Origin: Rhynchopus euleeides
Taxonomy: Eukaryota; Euglenozoa; Diplonemea; Diplonemida; Diplonemidae
Reading direction: 5' to 3'
NCBI GenBank assembly: GCA_963210315.1
Contig: OY723246.1
Span: forward strand, 496,001 to 560,000
Length of the DNA stretch: 64,000 nucleotides
In this document: in pieces, positions 53,361 through 64,000 of the stretch
Layout: every line of letters begins with the position of its first letter
Numbering within the stretch: the stretch's first letter is position 1
Made by a program: the position numbers and the translations under genes
The notes under the pieces: generated by a model
Told to the model about the DNA's origin: nothing
The model's database searches: none
Seen by the model: only the letters and a program-made list of their open reading frames with translations

Positions 53361-55650
53361 GCAGTGTGTATATATTCTTTCGCAGCAACGGAGCAACAAA
53401 AAGTATCGGGTTCAGGTATGTGTGGGGTAGGGTAGGGGGTGCTGAAACCAAACCGACTGCCATCAAACATGGCCACGTGTCCGTCTGGAGGTGCCCATAT
53501 AGGGGCAAGGTAAAGGCACCACCAGAAAGACACAGAGACCACGTAGTGGTTCGCAAAAGGAATGGTTTGCTTGTGCGCTGGTTCGTTACAGGTGCGGTGT
53601 GCATGGGTGAAAACATGTCACTGCCAACAGTCTTTATTTGCTAGAGACCAGGAGCCTGGTTGACTGAAGCAACCGTCTCCAGCTCTCCTGGGCTCTGGCA
53701 CACACACATATACGTTTCCTTTCCCCCCCCATGGGGGTGTTTGCAAGGGGGAAAAACACGCGGTGTCCGGTGTGAACAAAAAACAAAGAGCAGAAACTCA
53801 CTTTCCACTGTGCCAGACAGACACACACACGACACACAAGGCACACTTTAGTTGCTCTGTGCAAGGTTAACCCCAAGCAGACAGAGCGCCAGGCAGGAGA
53901 TCGGTATACAAACGGGGCTGGGACGAGCTGCACTGGAAGAATCACAGCACAGCGCGGCAGACAGAATGGATGGGTGGCGGGTGGGTGGGTTTGGGATGGC
54001 TAGTGGGAGCAGGTGGTGTTAGTATCGAGGATAGTTGGGAGGGATCGCAGCAGAAAATACCAAATGCCTGGAGGAGGCAGGGGGGTGCGGCAATAAAATA
54101 GCGGCAAGGCAGGCTTTCAGCGGGTGGTAAGGTGCTGAATATGGCATTCGCGCGTGGGCGGGGATCAGAGGGGTGGTATGGGTGTAAGGTCAGAGTTTGC
54201 AAGAAAGAGGCGAATGCTTCGAACGATTGGCTTTTTTTCTTTTTGGGTTGTGTCCAGGGATAGTGGGTGACTTTCCAAATTCTGCAAAAAAGCCGGTTTT
54301 TGCCGGTTTTCCCGTTTTTCGTTTTTTGGCGCCGTTTTGGCGTTTCCTGTCCATGTATGGGGTGAGCGGGGTACCTGCCCGCATCCCGACTTTGGTTGCT
54401 TCATAAAGCCGACGGACACCTCACACAGCACCCCACATACACCCTGTTGGAGATGTGTGAGGTGCTGGGAGAGCAGGTGTCCTTTGCTACAACACCATCC
54501 CGGCCGTGCCTCCAGCCATGGATCTGTCTCAGGAACTGTAGGGCAACGTCAGGAGTGCCAGAAGGTGCACGCCACGCCCTTGAGAGACCACTGCTGGACA
54601 GGGGGGCTGAAGGGGAATCCCCGGACTTCGTGCTCCAACAGCGCCGGCGAGGCAATGTCGATCGCCAGTGGACAACGAGGAAGTCGTACAGACTTGTGTG
54701 CAGGGGTGGGGTAGTCTGCACGTACTCCGTCTTCACTCACGACCATGTCGCACTCCTGGTGTTGTGCCGTTTCTCACTTGCCATGGTGCACCAACGGTAC
54801 ATATGTCCACTCGACAGGCACACAGCACAGCGGGGGGTCTGGGGGGCGGAGCCCCCCAGCCGCCGGAGGCCACGGTAGCGAACATCTGGCCTTCTCCTTC
54901 GCGTTCTTGGACTCTTTGGGTCAATCGCGGTTCGTAGTGGGGCCATTATTGGTGTCCAGGTGACCTGTGTACCCTCTAAGCAGGGTGGGCATAGTCGGGA
55001 AAAAAGTGGAATTTTCCCGAATTTTTTTATAGTTTTTTTTTTTTGAAAAACCGGTTTTGGCAAAAACCGGTTTTGCAAACCGGTTTTTCATTAGCACCCA
55101 CTGTCCCTGGTTGTGTCCCTGGCAGATATTTTTCAGCCCATTCCGCCCATTTTCCAGACGCCACCTGCGCCGATCCTTCGCAAGGGAGTGCAGAGAAGCG
55201 CTCCCTGCGCCGGTTCTTCGCAAAGATGTGCCCGGAAGTGCCATCGGGGGAAATTCTTGAGTCTCTGATTTGTGTCGGAGGATAGGAAAAGGAAAAGGGG
55301 TGAGGTAAACATTCTGAGATCTCAGAGAGAGTGGTTGTACTTGTTGATCGCTTCCACTATCTCGATCACACCCCTTCATGCCAGTTCGTTCACCAAAACA
55401 CCGGGATTTTTTTTTGAACACACACACCCAACCTTGGGCTTTTGCAAGAAAAGACGGCGAAGGACGTCTGACTTGGTGTGAAGCCTCAACGAAAAAACTC
55501 TTGGTGACGAAATACACAAGTCTCCTGGCTGATGAAGGTGTGGTGGTGTGATGAGTGTAGAGCACGGAACGCCTCCTCAAAACCGATCCTGAAAAATTTC
55601 CTATAACATCTTGCAATGTCTTCGAAAAAAAAATGGAAACGGAGGGAACT
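53361..55650. other. No supported gene; one GC-hairpin repeat
   Basis: Open frames (for example 54396-54878 +) have no domain. The GC-hairpin repeat is at 54832-54890. Around 55040-55090 ACCGGTTTTGGCAAAAACCG and neighbours form inverted repeats. A diverged family-1 repeat (GCTGATGAAGG, AGTGTAGAGCACGG) lies at 55480-55575. Confidence 0.45.
54832..54890 (+). repeat. GC-hairpin repeat, copy 3
   Basis: Matches 18161-18220, including CCGCCGGAGGCCACGGTAGC and GAACATCTG. Confidence 0.8.
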
Positions 55651-56071
55651 TCAATTAATCATGCTGCACTTTCCTGTTGTGTTTGGAGCAGAAATGATAT
55701 CAGTATCTTTCTCGGCAGGTCTGCAATGCATGCGTGCATTTTCTCTCTTCTCGAACATTTCTGTTTCTGAAAAATCCTTCTTTTCGACAGGCCCCATGGT
55801 GCCTCTGAGAAAAAAGGCCTACTTACACAGTGGTGCGTGTCTGATCCGCAGTTCTTTTGTAGTAGAGTTCTCTTCTTTCGAGGATCGTTTTATATGTTTT
55901 ACGCACCCAGGCCTCAGGTTTACCTACTATTTTTGCCGTGAAAGTTACATCATCTTCCAGCTTCCCAACATTCTTCCGACCACATGCCCTGCATCTTAGC
56001 TGCACCAATGGGCCGTCACTCTCTGTGCAAACTGTGTCGGTATGACATCTATGTTGTGAGGGAGAGGGCAT
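55651..56071 (-). CDS. Small two-exon protein with a Cys pair (104 aa)
   Basis: Exon 1 is 55827-56071 (ATG, MPSPSQHRCHTD; AAG directly upstream), exon 2 is 55651-55720. The 106-nt intron starts GTAAGT and ends GCATTGCAG, and the joined frame reads TRTTVPAEKDTDIISAPN to a TGA. Residues ~26-34 hold RCRACGRKN, a single C-x2-C; the rest is basic and helical (AWVRKTYKTILERRELYYKR). The family is not recognised. A further upstream exon (ending near 56290, DYWMVDDEVGHQYLRQQQFE) could join it in frame through a GTGCGT donor and the CACAG before ESDGP, so this may be the 3' end of a longer gene. Confidence 0.5.
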
Positions 56072-57758
56072 CTTCGCGGCACGGTGCTGACGAGCGCATT
56101 TTGGTGCAGTTCACCTTATTGCGAGGAAAGCGCTGAAGACTGCCGAACAGCAAAGACCCCTGGCCACTCACTTTTTCATGCACTCGAGAGCGAGGACCAC
56201 CACTGCATTCACTTCATGCGATATTCGTTCACATTCGTTTTACAACATAAAAGGAGACGCACGCCATGCAATCGCTTCGAATTGTTGCTGGCGTAGATAC
56301 TGATGTCCCACCTCGTCATCCACCATCCAGTAGTCTTTTGAACAAAATTTCTGAAATATCAGAATCGTATTTTTCAACGATGTTTTGACCGTACTCCGAA
56401 GATCCCCTTGACGAGAGGGGGGCACTGTTTCGGGTTGGAATTGTGGAACCCCGGGCACCTCAGACACGTAGGTCTTGCGAGTGTGCCTGGCTGTCGTCAC
56501 CTGAGTGTCTGAAGGGGGCGCATGCCTTGCAACCATCACCGCATTGCCTGCCGTTTTGGCCAGGGTTGCTTTTGCTGACGGGCACAACAACATGGGACCA
56601 CCCACCCCCGCAGCCGAGGGAACACATGATGACAGCAGCAAAGGTTCTATCAAACTCCGCCAGCCCTGTCGCACAACATGTTATTAACAGTCGTGATTCT
56701 GGGATTCTGGGCAGAGAGCGTATGGCCACCCCAGTGGGTCAATAGTTGAGGCACACCTCATGTTCAAAATGCGGAGGTCAGATAGATGGAAGGAAAAGGT
56801 GGGTGAGGGGGGCGGGCGACTGATGCCCTCTTGTTCGAGAAAGCCGAAGCTGCAACGAGGAAGCGTCACTCTCCTTGCTTGCAGGAGGGCGATTCTCTGT
56901 TCTTTTTGAATGATTTGGCAAACGTGCCGGAGCAAGCTCGGCACCGGATGCCCTGGGCGATCGCTATCAAAGCCTAGCAACACAAAGCAACTCTAGCAAA
57001 ACTGGCAACGAGCACAAAAACTGGCCTGATTTCCATGGATGGAATACATGCATGTCCCCCTTTTTTTTTAGTGCGACCTGTGTTGTCAGTTTTTGTTTTG
57101 TTTAGTTTTGTTTTGCTTGCTTTGTTGTGGGGGTTTCCCTCTTCAGCGGGCTCGCTTCAGAGGGCTCAACACAGGCGAGGTTCAGTCCTCTGTGAGGCGC
57201 TTATATTGGGGGCCGGTTGGTTGCCCCCCCGGCCCCCAGTACTTCGGGCCGCGTCAGGCGCTGCGGCGCCACGGCGGGGCTGTCATCCCTCGCAGTTTTC
57301 TGTTCTTGGTGGGGGGGGGGGGGGGGTTCGTTCTATTGATTGTTGGGTTTTTGATTTATGCCAGGAGATGTTGCCTACGGCTTCTGCTCGTTGATCAGCG
57401 TGTGTATCGGCGCGTCCCCTTTCACCCATTTAGCTCGTTTCTTCTGAAGGTGAAAAGCACAGGCCCCGGCGAAAAGATCCAATTGCCGTTCGGAGTGAAC
57501 CGAACAAAGGGGGGGGGGGGGTGGGTAGGTGGGTGGATGGTGGGTGGTGGGAATTTGCACCCACCCACCCCCTTCCGTCTGCGAGTGGTACTGCAGCGCT
57601 TCAAAAGAGCATCGGGTGGGGCATGGGCGGGGTCAGTTGCACCATCCAATTCTTGAGAGCGAAGGGACAGCCAGCAGAGCGAGGCAGGGAGGGGTGAGGG
57701 GGGAGCATTGTTCTGCACAACAGAACAGAAAGACCAAACAGGGGGGGGGGGGGGGGGG
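56072..57758. other. Possible upstream exon; otherwise no supported gene
   Basis: On the minus strand about 56280-56420 reads SLKNTILIFQKFCSKDYWMV onward, which looks like protein and may be an exon of the preceding gene. The rest holds T-rich and G-run sequence. GCGACCTGTGTTGTCAGTT occurs at 57073 and also at 3057. Confidence 0.35.
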
Positions 57759-58017
57759 TAGGCCCTTGCATGGCTGTTTAAATCTCTGTTTAGGGCTGTC
57801 ACAAACACGATTTTTTGGATTTTGGGCCAAAAACTCCACCAAAATGGGCGTACCTGGCCAAAAATCGAGTGGGGGATCACTGAAAAAATCCGAGAAAATA
57901 GCGGACACCCTCGGGAAAGTCGATCCATTCGAATTATTTGGCATTTTTTCCTGAAAAACCCCCCGAAAAAGTGTAACGCTCGTGTAACGCTCTTGGGCCG
58001 ATTTGTAACGGTCCAAA

Positions 58018-58310
58018 AATACCACTTCCAAAAGGCAGAGAAGGCCTCTAAGCACCCCAAAACCACACAGATACCCCTCGGGGTAGGTTCCTGGGTGGTT
58101 TCTAGTGGTTTCGAGGGCCTCATGGTACCCAGAGGCGGTCTGAAAGAGGTTTCTCGTGGAAAAATTTGATACTTTCCCGAAAAAACCCATATTTTTGGGA
58201 GCTGAAATCTGCACGAAATCCCCAAACTATCACCCAAAATTGTCACCAAAGTGAAGAATTCACCCCGGAAGTGATTCCGGCAGACCAAAATGGGTGGAGT
58301 GGGGGGTGTC
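58018..58310 (+). repeat. Internal direct repeat, copy 1
   Basis: Shares GGTAGGTTCCTGGGTGGTTT, CAGAGGCGGTCTGAAAGAGG and GTCACCAAAGTGAA, in order, with 61396-61686. Confidence 0.75.
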
Positions 58311-58683
58311 GATTTTTTCGGTTTTTTTCCGTTTTTTCCTTTTTTTTCGTTTTTTCCGCCTGTGGGCGCTGGCTGCGACTTGGTCAAAATTCGACGAAAA
58401 AAAATCCGAAAAAAAAACGGAAAACGAAAAAACGGAAAATCCCAAAATCGACACCCTGATTTTCCGTTTTTTTCCGTTTTTTTCCCAGCACCAGAAATAG
58501 GCAGGGTTGTCGTAAGACCGGCGTGCCAAGGGGGAGGTGCTCGCATTTTTTTTTTGGGGGGTCCAGAATGGGTCGTTTTTGGACATTTGAGCCCACTGCG
58601 AGCAGTGCCGGGTCCCGGAAACGCTGTTTCAAACGCTCAAAAGGGGAGGCGGTGGGCACCAGAACCCAGTAAATTTACCACAA

Positions 58684-60855
58684 ATGGACCCACCCACAAA
58701 TGGGTTACCCCCTACCTCTAGGGGTTCCCCCCACCCACAAACGGGTTCCCCCCTACCTCTAGGGGTTCCCCCCACCCACAAACGGGTTCCCCCCTACCTC
58801 TAGGGGTTCCCCCCACTCACAAATGGGTTACCCCCTACCTCTAGGGGTTCCCCCCACCCACAAACGGGTTACCCCCTACCTCTAGGGGTTCCCCCCACCC
58901 ACAAATGGGTTACCCCCTACCTCTAGGGGTTCCCCCCACCCACAAACGGGTTACCCCCTACCTCTAGGGGTTCCCCCCACCCACAAACGGGTTCCCCCCT
59001 ACCTCTAGGGGTTCCCCCCACTCACAAATGGGTTACCCCCTACCTCTAGGGGTTCCCCCCACCCACAAATGGGTTACCCCCTGCCTCTAGAGGTTCCCCC
59101 CACTCACAAACGGGTTACCCCCTACCTCTAGGGGTTCCCCCCACTCACAAATGGGTTACCCCCTACCTCTAGGGGTTCCCCCCACCCACAAACGGGTTCC
59201 CCCCTACCTCTAGGGGTTCCCCCCACTCACAAATGGGTTACCCCCTACCTCTAGGGGTTCCCCCCACCCACAAACGGGTTACCCCCTACCTCTAGGGGTT
59301 CCCCCCACCCACAAATGGGTTACCCCCTGCCTCTAGGGGTTCCCCCCACTCACAAATGGGTTACCCCCTACCTCTAGGGGTTCCCCCCACCCACAAACGG
59401 GTTACCCCCTACCTCTAGGGGTTCCCCCCAGCCACAAATGGGTTACCCCCTACCTCTAGGGGTTCCCCCCACTCACAAATGGGTTACCCCCTACCTCTAG
59501 GGGTTCCCCCCACCCACAAACGGGTTACCCCCTGCCTCTAGGGGTTCCCCCCAGCCACAAATGGGTTACCCCCTACCTCTAGGGGTTCCCCCCACTCACA
59601 AATGGGTTACCCCCTACCTCTAGGGGTTCCCCCCACCCACAAACGGGTTACCCCCTACCTCTAGGGGTTCCCCCCAGCCACAAATGGGTTACCCCCTACC
59701 TCTAGGGGTTCCCCCCAGCCACAAATGGGTTACCCCCTGCCTCTAGGGGTTCCCCCCACCCACAAACGGGTTACCCCCTACCTCTAGGGGTTCCCCCCAG
59801 CCACAAATGGTTTACCCCCTGCCTCTAGGGGTTCCCCCCACCCACAAATGGGTTACCCCCTACCTCTAGGGGTTCCCCCCAGCCACAAACGGATTACCCC
59901 CTGCCTCTAGGGGTTCCCCCCACCCACAAACGGGTTACCCCCTACCTCTAGGGGTTCCCCCCAGCCACAAATGGGTTACCCCCTGCCTCTAGGGGTTCCC
60001 CCCACCCACAAACGGGTTACCCCCTACCTCTAGGGGTTCCCCCCAGCCACAAATGGTTTACCCCCTGCCTCTAGGGGTTCCCCCCACCCACAAATGGGTT
60101 ACCCCCTACCTCTAGGGGTTCCCCCCACCCACAAACGGGTTACCCCCTACCTCTAGGGGTTCCCCCCAGCCACAAATGGGTTACCCCCTGCCTCTAGGGG
60201 TTCCCCCCACCCACAAACGGGTTACCCCCTACCTCTAGGGGTTCCCCCCAGCCACAAATGGTTTACCCCCTGCCTCTAGGGGTTCCCCCCACCCACAAAT
60301 GGGTTACCCCCTACCTCTAGGGGTTCCCCCCACCCACAAACGGGTTACCCCCTACCTCTAGGGGTTCCCCCCACCCACAAACGGGTTACCCCCTACCTCT
60401 AGGGGTTCCCCCCACCCACAAATGGGTTACCCCCTGCCTCTAGGGGTTCCCCCCACCCACAAACGGGTTACCCCCTACCTCTACGGGTTCCCCCCAGCCA
60501 CAAATGGGTTACCCCCTGCCTCTAGGGGTTCCCCCCACCCACAAATGGGTTACCCCCTGCCTCTAGGGGTTCCCCCCACCCACCTACCTCTAGAGGTTCC
60601 CCCCAGTCACTAATGGGTTGCCACCTACCTCTAGAGGTTCCCCCCAGCCACTAATGGGTTGCCACCTACCTCTAGAGGTTCCCCCCAGCCACCAATGGGT
60701 TGCCACCTACCTCTAGAGGTTCCCCCCAGTCACTAACGGGTTGCCACCTACCGCTAGAGGTTCCCCCCAGCCACCAATAGGTTGCCCCCTACCTCTAGAG
60801 GTTCCCCCCAGCCACTAATGGGTTGCCCCCTACCTCTAGAGGTTCCCCCCAGCCA
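58684..60855. repeat. 41-bp minisatellite, about 53 units
   Basis: Unit ACCTCTAGGGGTTCCCCCCA plus CCCACAAACGGGTTACCCCCT. Spacing of CTCTAGGGG is exactly 41 bp. Variant units (AAACGGG or AAATGGG; CACCCAC, CACTCAC or CAGCCAC) alternate in blocks, showing higher-order duplication. Units after about 60590 are diverged (CTCTAGAGG, CACTAATGGGTTGCCA). 41 is not a multiple of three, so it does not encode a protein repeat. Confidence 0.95.
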
Positions 60856-61395
60856 CCCCCGCCCCGCCCCCCCCCCCCCCCCATGACTGCATCCCGTCCC
60901 CACCCAAAGCTCAAGCTTCCTGGACACGCTCGTTTGAGCAATCTGGAATCTGTAGAAGGCTCGCCGTGTAGGCGGCCTTGGCTATTTTGCCGGCTTGCTG
61001 GTCTGCGGCCCAGGATGCGCCTGCAGCGCCGTGTTGTCCCACGTTCTTGAGGCACGAAGCTTGAGGATTCTCTGGCAGATATGTTCACGATGTCATTCAC
61101 GTCTCAACGGGTTCTTCGGGTGTCCCATTCAGAAAAACACCCGAAAAATATGACGACTTTGCTAAACTGGACCCAACTCCCCATACTCTTTTTTTTGCCA
61201 TTTTTCAGCATTTTCCCCCGATTTTTCGGTTTTTTTTTTGAAAAAATTTATTTTTTGTCCAGAATCGACACCCCCCAGTACCCTGTTTTCGGGTCAAAAA
61301 TGCTGATTTTTTCAATGATATCCGCCCATGTCATGGTCTGTAACAGTAGTGTAACAGTAGACCCCCCAATTTGGGCCGTTTTGGACCAGTTCTGA

Positions 61396-61686
61396 GCAAC
61401 CACTTTCAAAGGCGGAGAAGGTCTCTAAACACCCCACAACCACATAGCTACCCCCTGAGGTAGGTTCCTGGGTGGTTTTTAGTGGTTTTGGTGGCCTTGT
61501 GACGCCCAGAGGCGGTCTGAAAGAGGGTTCTCGTGGGAGACCCGCCATAACCCCACCAATCCCTTGTTTTTAGGGGGTGTAACCAGGGTGGGCATGAATC
61601 ACCCAAAATATCAGCCAAAATCGTCACCAAAGTGAAAAATTCCGCTCGCAATTGATTCCGGGAGCCCAAATTGGGCGGAGTACCCT
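61396..61686 (+). repeat. Internal direct repeat, copy 2
   Basis: See 58018-58310. A shorter tandem piece with GTAACAGT..GTAACAGTAG recurs at 61338 and 61741. Confidence 0.75.
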
Positions 61687-61970
61687 GTTTTCGGGTCAAA
61701 CCTACGGAATATTTCAGTGGTATCCACATATGTAAATGGTCAGTAACAGTCGCGTAACAGTAGCCCCCCTAGCATATACCGACAAAGTGGGCACACACTA
61801 TGAGATGAACATGGCATCAGGTGCAGTGCCCGCAGAAGAGACCCATGTGTGACACCGGTGTGTCTGTAGGACGAAGAGGGGCTGGGAGAAGGCGGCAAAC
61901 AGCAGGGTGACGATGGCAGGGCAAAACTCTGGAACGAGAAAACGGGCCCGCACAAGCACACTCAACTGCA

Positions 61971-62150
61971 GCCGAGATCCGACAGCCGGGCAGACAGTCT
62001 GGCAGAATTCAATGTTGTCAGACTCAAGAATCGCCAAGAAGGGATTCTGTATCCCTTGACAAGGAATGAACTGCAGGAATTTGCAGCAGAACTAGGTGCT
62101 GAGGTACCAACCATACTCAAACGTGGATTTGTGAATTTTCTGGGTGAATA
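61971..62150 (+). pseudogene. SAP-domain tail of a lost transposase
   Basis: An open frame ending in TAA encodes LAEFNVVRLKNRQEGILYPL and then LTRNELQEFAAELGAEVPTI followed by LKRGFVNFLGE. This fits a SAP motif and lies at the same place, just inside the right terminus, as the SAP domain of the intact transposase at 27377-27481. The upstream catalytic part is missing. Confidence 0.55.
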
Positions 62151-62865
62151 ACAGGAGAAAAGCGCCCTAATGGAGGGGCTTTTTCCCACAAAAATACCCG
62201 AAAAATCCCCAAAAAAGCTGGAAAATTGGGGTGGAAGGGTGGGAAACAGGTGGGAGAGACCCACAAAAGTCATTTGGTGGTGTTTTGGGGGGTATTTTGG
62301 ACCCAAAAATCGAAAAAATGGCCAAAATTTGGTTTTGTGACAGAAAATCGGGGGCTATGCAAGGGCCTAGGGGGGGGGGTCAGGGGGGGACTGTTGAGAA
62401 AAAGGCTTTTTTTTTGGGGGGGGGGGGGGGGGGGGGGGGTTTAATTCAGGGCCCCTTGATCACCCATCACTCTTCAAGCCCCCAGCTCCAAGAAGGTGGG
62501 GCTTCCGAGCGGGATAACACTGCGCGTAAGGGTTTCGTTCCTTGTTCTGTCAGGGGTGCATCAATGGCACCCCTCGAACACACTTCTCCGCCCGCATGGG
62601 GTGGTTGGCGCCTTCCAGCAAAAGAAACATTGTTTCAACGAACACCACAGCAAATGACGGGCCGGTGCGAGGCTGTACGATGTACAAAGAACTTGCTCCG
62701 GCACTTCTTTCAACTTGACAGCGAACCACAAAACAGACTGGGGGCACGGGATAGGCATGGTGAGGAGGGGGGTGAACGGGCAGGGGGGGGGGGGGGGGGG
62801 GGGCGGGGCGGCCCACAATGCTGTTCGGCATCAGCCCCTCTTATCCTGTAGGTTGCTTGATTTGA

Positions 62866-62990
62866 TGGCGTTGAAGCTTCTACGCACAACACCTTGGAGT
62901 GATAAGCACACCCCTTTAGCCTGACGAAGGCCGGTGTTGGTGCAGAGATCACGTTTTCTTTTGAGCAACTGGCTCGTGACGATGTGACCC
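62866..62990 (+). repeat. Dispersed repeat family 1, copy 6 (diverged)
   Basis: GGCGTTGAAGCTTCTACGCA, AGCCTGACGAAGG, GTTGGTGCAGAGATCACG in the usual order. Confidence 0.5.
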
Positions 62991-63724
62991 TTCATTCTGC
63001 AAGGGACAAAAAAACAGATCACAACGGGCAAAACACCATCCAGGGCAACCCCCAAGGAAGATTGGGGGGCAAAAAATACCGCATTATGGACAGCACCCCA
63101 GACTCATCTCCCCTCCGCCACCCCCCTGCGGCATCTCATCTTAATCCTGTCAGCGGGTCGGAACCTACACAGCCCATCAGGGAGTGTGTGAACCCACTTC
63201 CCCCTCTGAACGGTTTTTCGAAATACATTTTCTTTTCGTTCGAAGTTTGGTCTGCCCGGAGGCCACAAACTGCCCATTTTGAAAGCCCATGCCACCTCCA
63301 GATTTAATTTTCTTTTCCAGAATGCGATGAGGGTCGGAAGGGCGTGAGAAGGCAATATTTTTTGACAGAAAAACCTCAATTAAACTAGAGATACGCCTGA
63401 TCCACACACACGACGTAGCACGCCCCAGCATGCCACCCCCCAATGCAAGACAAGCCACTCGGCGAGCCTCTCAAACAGGGGGGCTGTATTCCCCCCCAAG
63501 CGGGGAGGAGCAACACCCCCTATCAGACTCCCACCAAGGGCTACCTTCGACTCTTCTGCAGGGAGGAGTACTAGGTGGCCTCAGGCTCCTGGCAGGGGGG
63601 CAGCTGGAGCTCCACTGTGTGCAGGTTGGATAACCTGGACACTGTAACAGGGAGGGGCTTTGTTAGGATGATCGGACATGGGGTTGTTAGGTGGTGAGGG
63701 AGGGGAGGGCGTTTGCGCTGAGGA

Positions 63725-63784
63725 GGGTAGGGTAGGGTAGGGTAGGGTAGGGTAGGGTAGGGTAGGGTAGGGTAGGGTAGGGTA
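63725..63784 (+). repeat. (GGGTA)n microsatellite
   Basis: About 12-13 exact units of the pentamer. It resembles TAGGG-type telomere repeats but is internal to the window and short, so it may be plain microsatellite. Confidence 0.9.
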
Positions 63785-64000
63785 GGCTAGCTTTGGGCCC
63801 TGTAGTATGGCACGACGCGAGAGGGGAGGGGGGGGGGGGGGGACCTCAGGGGATGGGTGCGTCGGGCTGTGTGTGTGGGGGGTTTGTTTGCAGAAACAGC
63901 AGAAGCCTGATGAACGCAACGAAAGAAAATAGCGAAGATGCCCTGTGTGATAAGACCCCACCCCATCTCTTTGCCTTTGATTAACCACGCTTCTTTGTTT

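Larger units (their letters stand above)
57761..62367. mobile_element. Second TIR element of the G-run/TA family (4607 bp), carrying a minisatellite
   Basis: Ends GGCCCTTGCAT and, inverted, the same 11 bases, followed inward by CTGTCACAAA on both sides and CACAAACACGATTTTT at the left, shared with the 25117 element. TA (57759-57760, 62368-62369) and G runs flank both ends exactly as for the other family members. Inside are direct repeats of about 300 bp (58018-58310, 61396-61686), the 41-bp minisatellite and the end of a SAP-type transposase reading frame. It is a deletion/expansion derivative, not autonomous. Confidence 0.7.
62370..64000. other. No supported gene; repeats
   Basis: G runs at 62417-62439 and 62783-62802, a family-1 repeat at 62866-62990 and (GGGTA)n at 63725-63784. 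Short frames only. Confidence 0.5.

Noticed and set aside
57422-58546. 374-codon minus-strand frame
   Set aside because: It crosses the boundary of the 57761 element and A/T homopolymer-rich satellite sequence; residues are mostly Phe/Pro/Arg from simple sequence.
60422-60613. Open frame with repeated GYPLPLGVPPTH residues
   Set aside because: It is a by-product of the 41-bp minisatellite; the unit is not a multiple of three and the frame breaks throughout the array.

Overview
The window looks like nuclear DNA of a free-living protist with long, repeat-filled intergenic space. The evidence is: protein genes with canonical GT-AG introns of about 95-190 nt; a tandem kinase-pseudokinase; a selenoprotein read through an in-frame TGA; a non-LTR retrotransposon with a 2A-type peptide; and thousands of bases of nested DNA transposons, microsatellites and G/C runs. 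The three best-supported host genes lie on the minus strand, and each has an AG dinucleotide 0-9 nt before its probable ATG. This fits spliced-leader trans-splicing and one-directional gene clusters. Together with the 2A-bearing retroelement it suggests Euglenozoa (for example a diplonemid), but no marker here proves the species or phylum.

Layout. 1-3.8 kb: dispersed repeats and a 797-bp repeat unit whose sequence can fold into many hairpins. 3.8-11 kb: a non-LTR retrotransposon (ORF1, a 2A-type peptide in the same frame after the ORF1 stop, and ORF2 with reverse transcriptase); the endonuclease region between 2A and ORF2 appears deleted. 11-14.3 kb: repeats. 14.3-24.9 kb: host gene block on the minus strand (myristoylation-type kinase-pseudokinase; a four-exon RGG / zinc-finger / ubiquitin-like protein; an iodothyronine-deiodinase-like selenoprotein), plus a tentative small gene. 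25.1-27.8 kb: an intact TIR transposon whose transposase ends in a SAP-like domain. 28-32.9 kb: an inverted copy of the 797-bp unit and a 992-bp transposon. 33-41.5 kb and 51-53.4 kb: three copies of a palindromic 'CACGG' element, each invaded by a TA-flanked MITE and two of them invaded again by a third element, and two fold-back deletion derivatives of the 25-kb transposon. 41.5-51 kb: mostly gene-free, with a tandem array of covarying hairpins at 47.6-48.1 kb. 53.4-57.7 kb: a small two-exon gene and repeats. 57.8-62.4 kb: a second TIR element of the 25-kb type, carrying a 41-bp minisatellite and the SAP tail of a lost transposase. 62.4-64 kb: repeats and a (GGGTA)n tract.

The host genes are few and do not form one obvious pathway. 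Most of the sequence is a record of mobile elements inserting into one another. The points most worth following up are the selenocysteine deiodinase-like gene, the transposon family that sits in G-run/TA/G-run sites, the hairpin array with compensatory base changes, and the nested CACGG elements.
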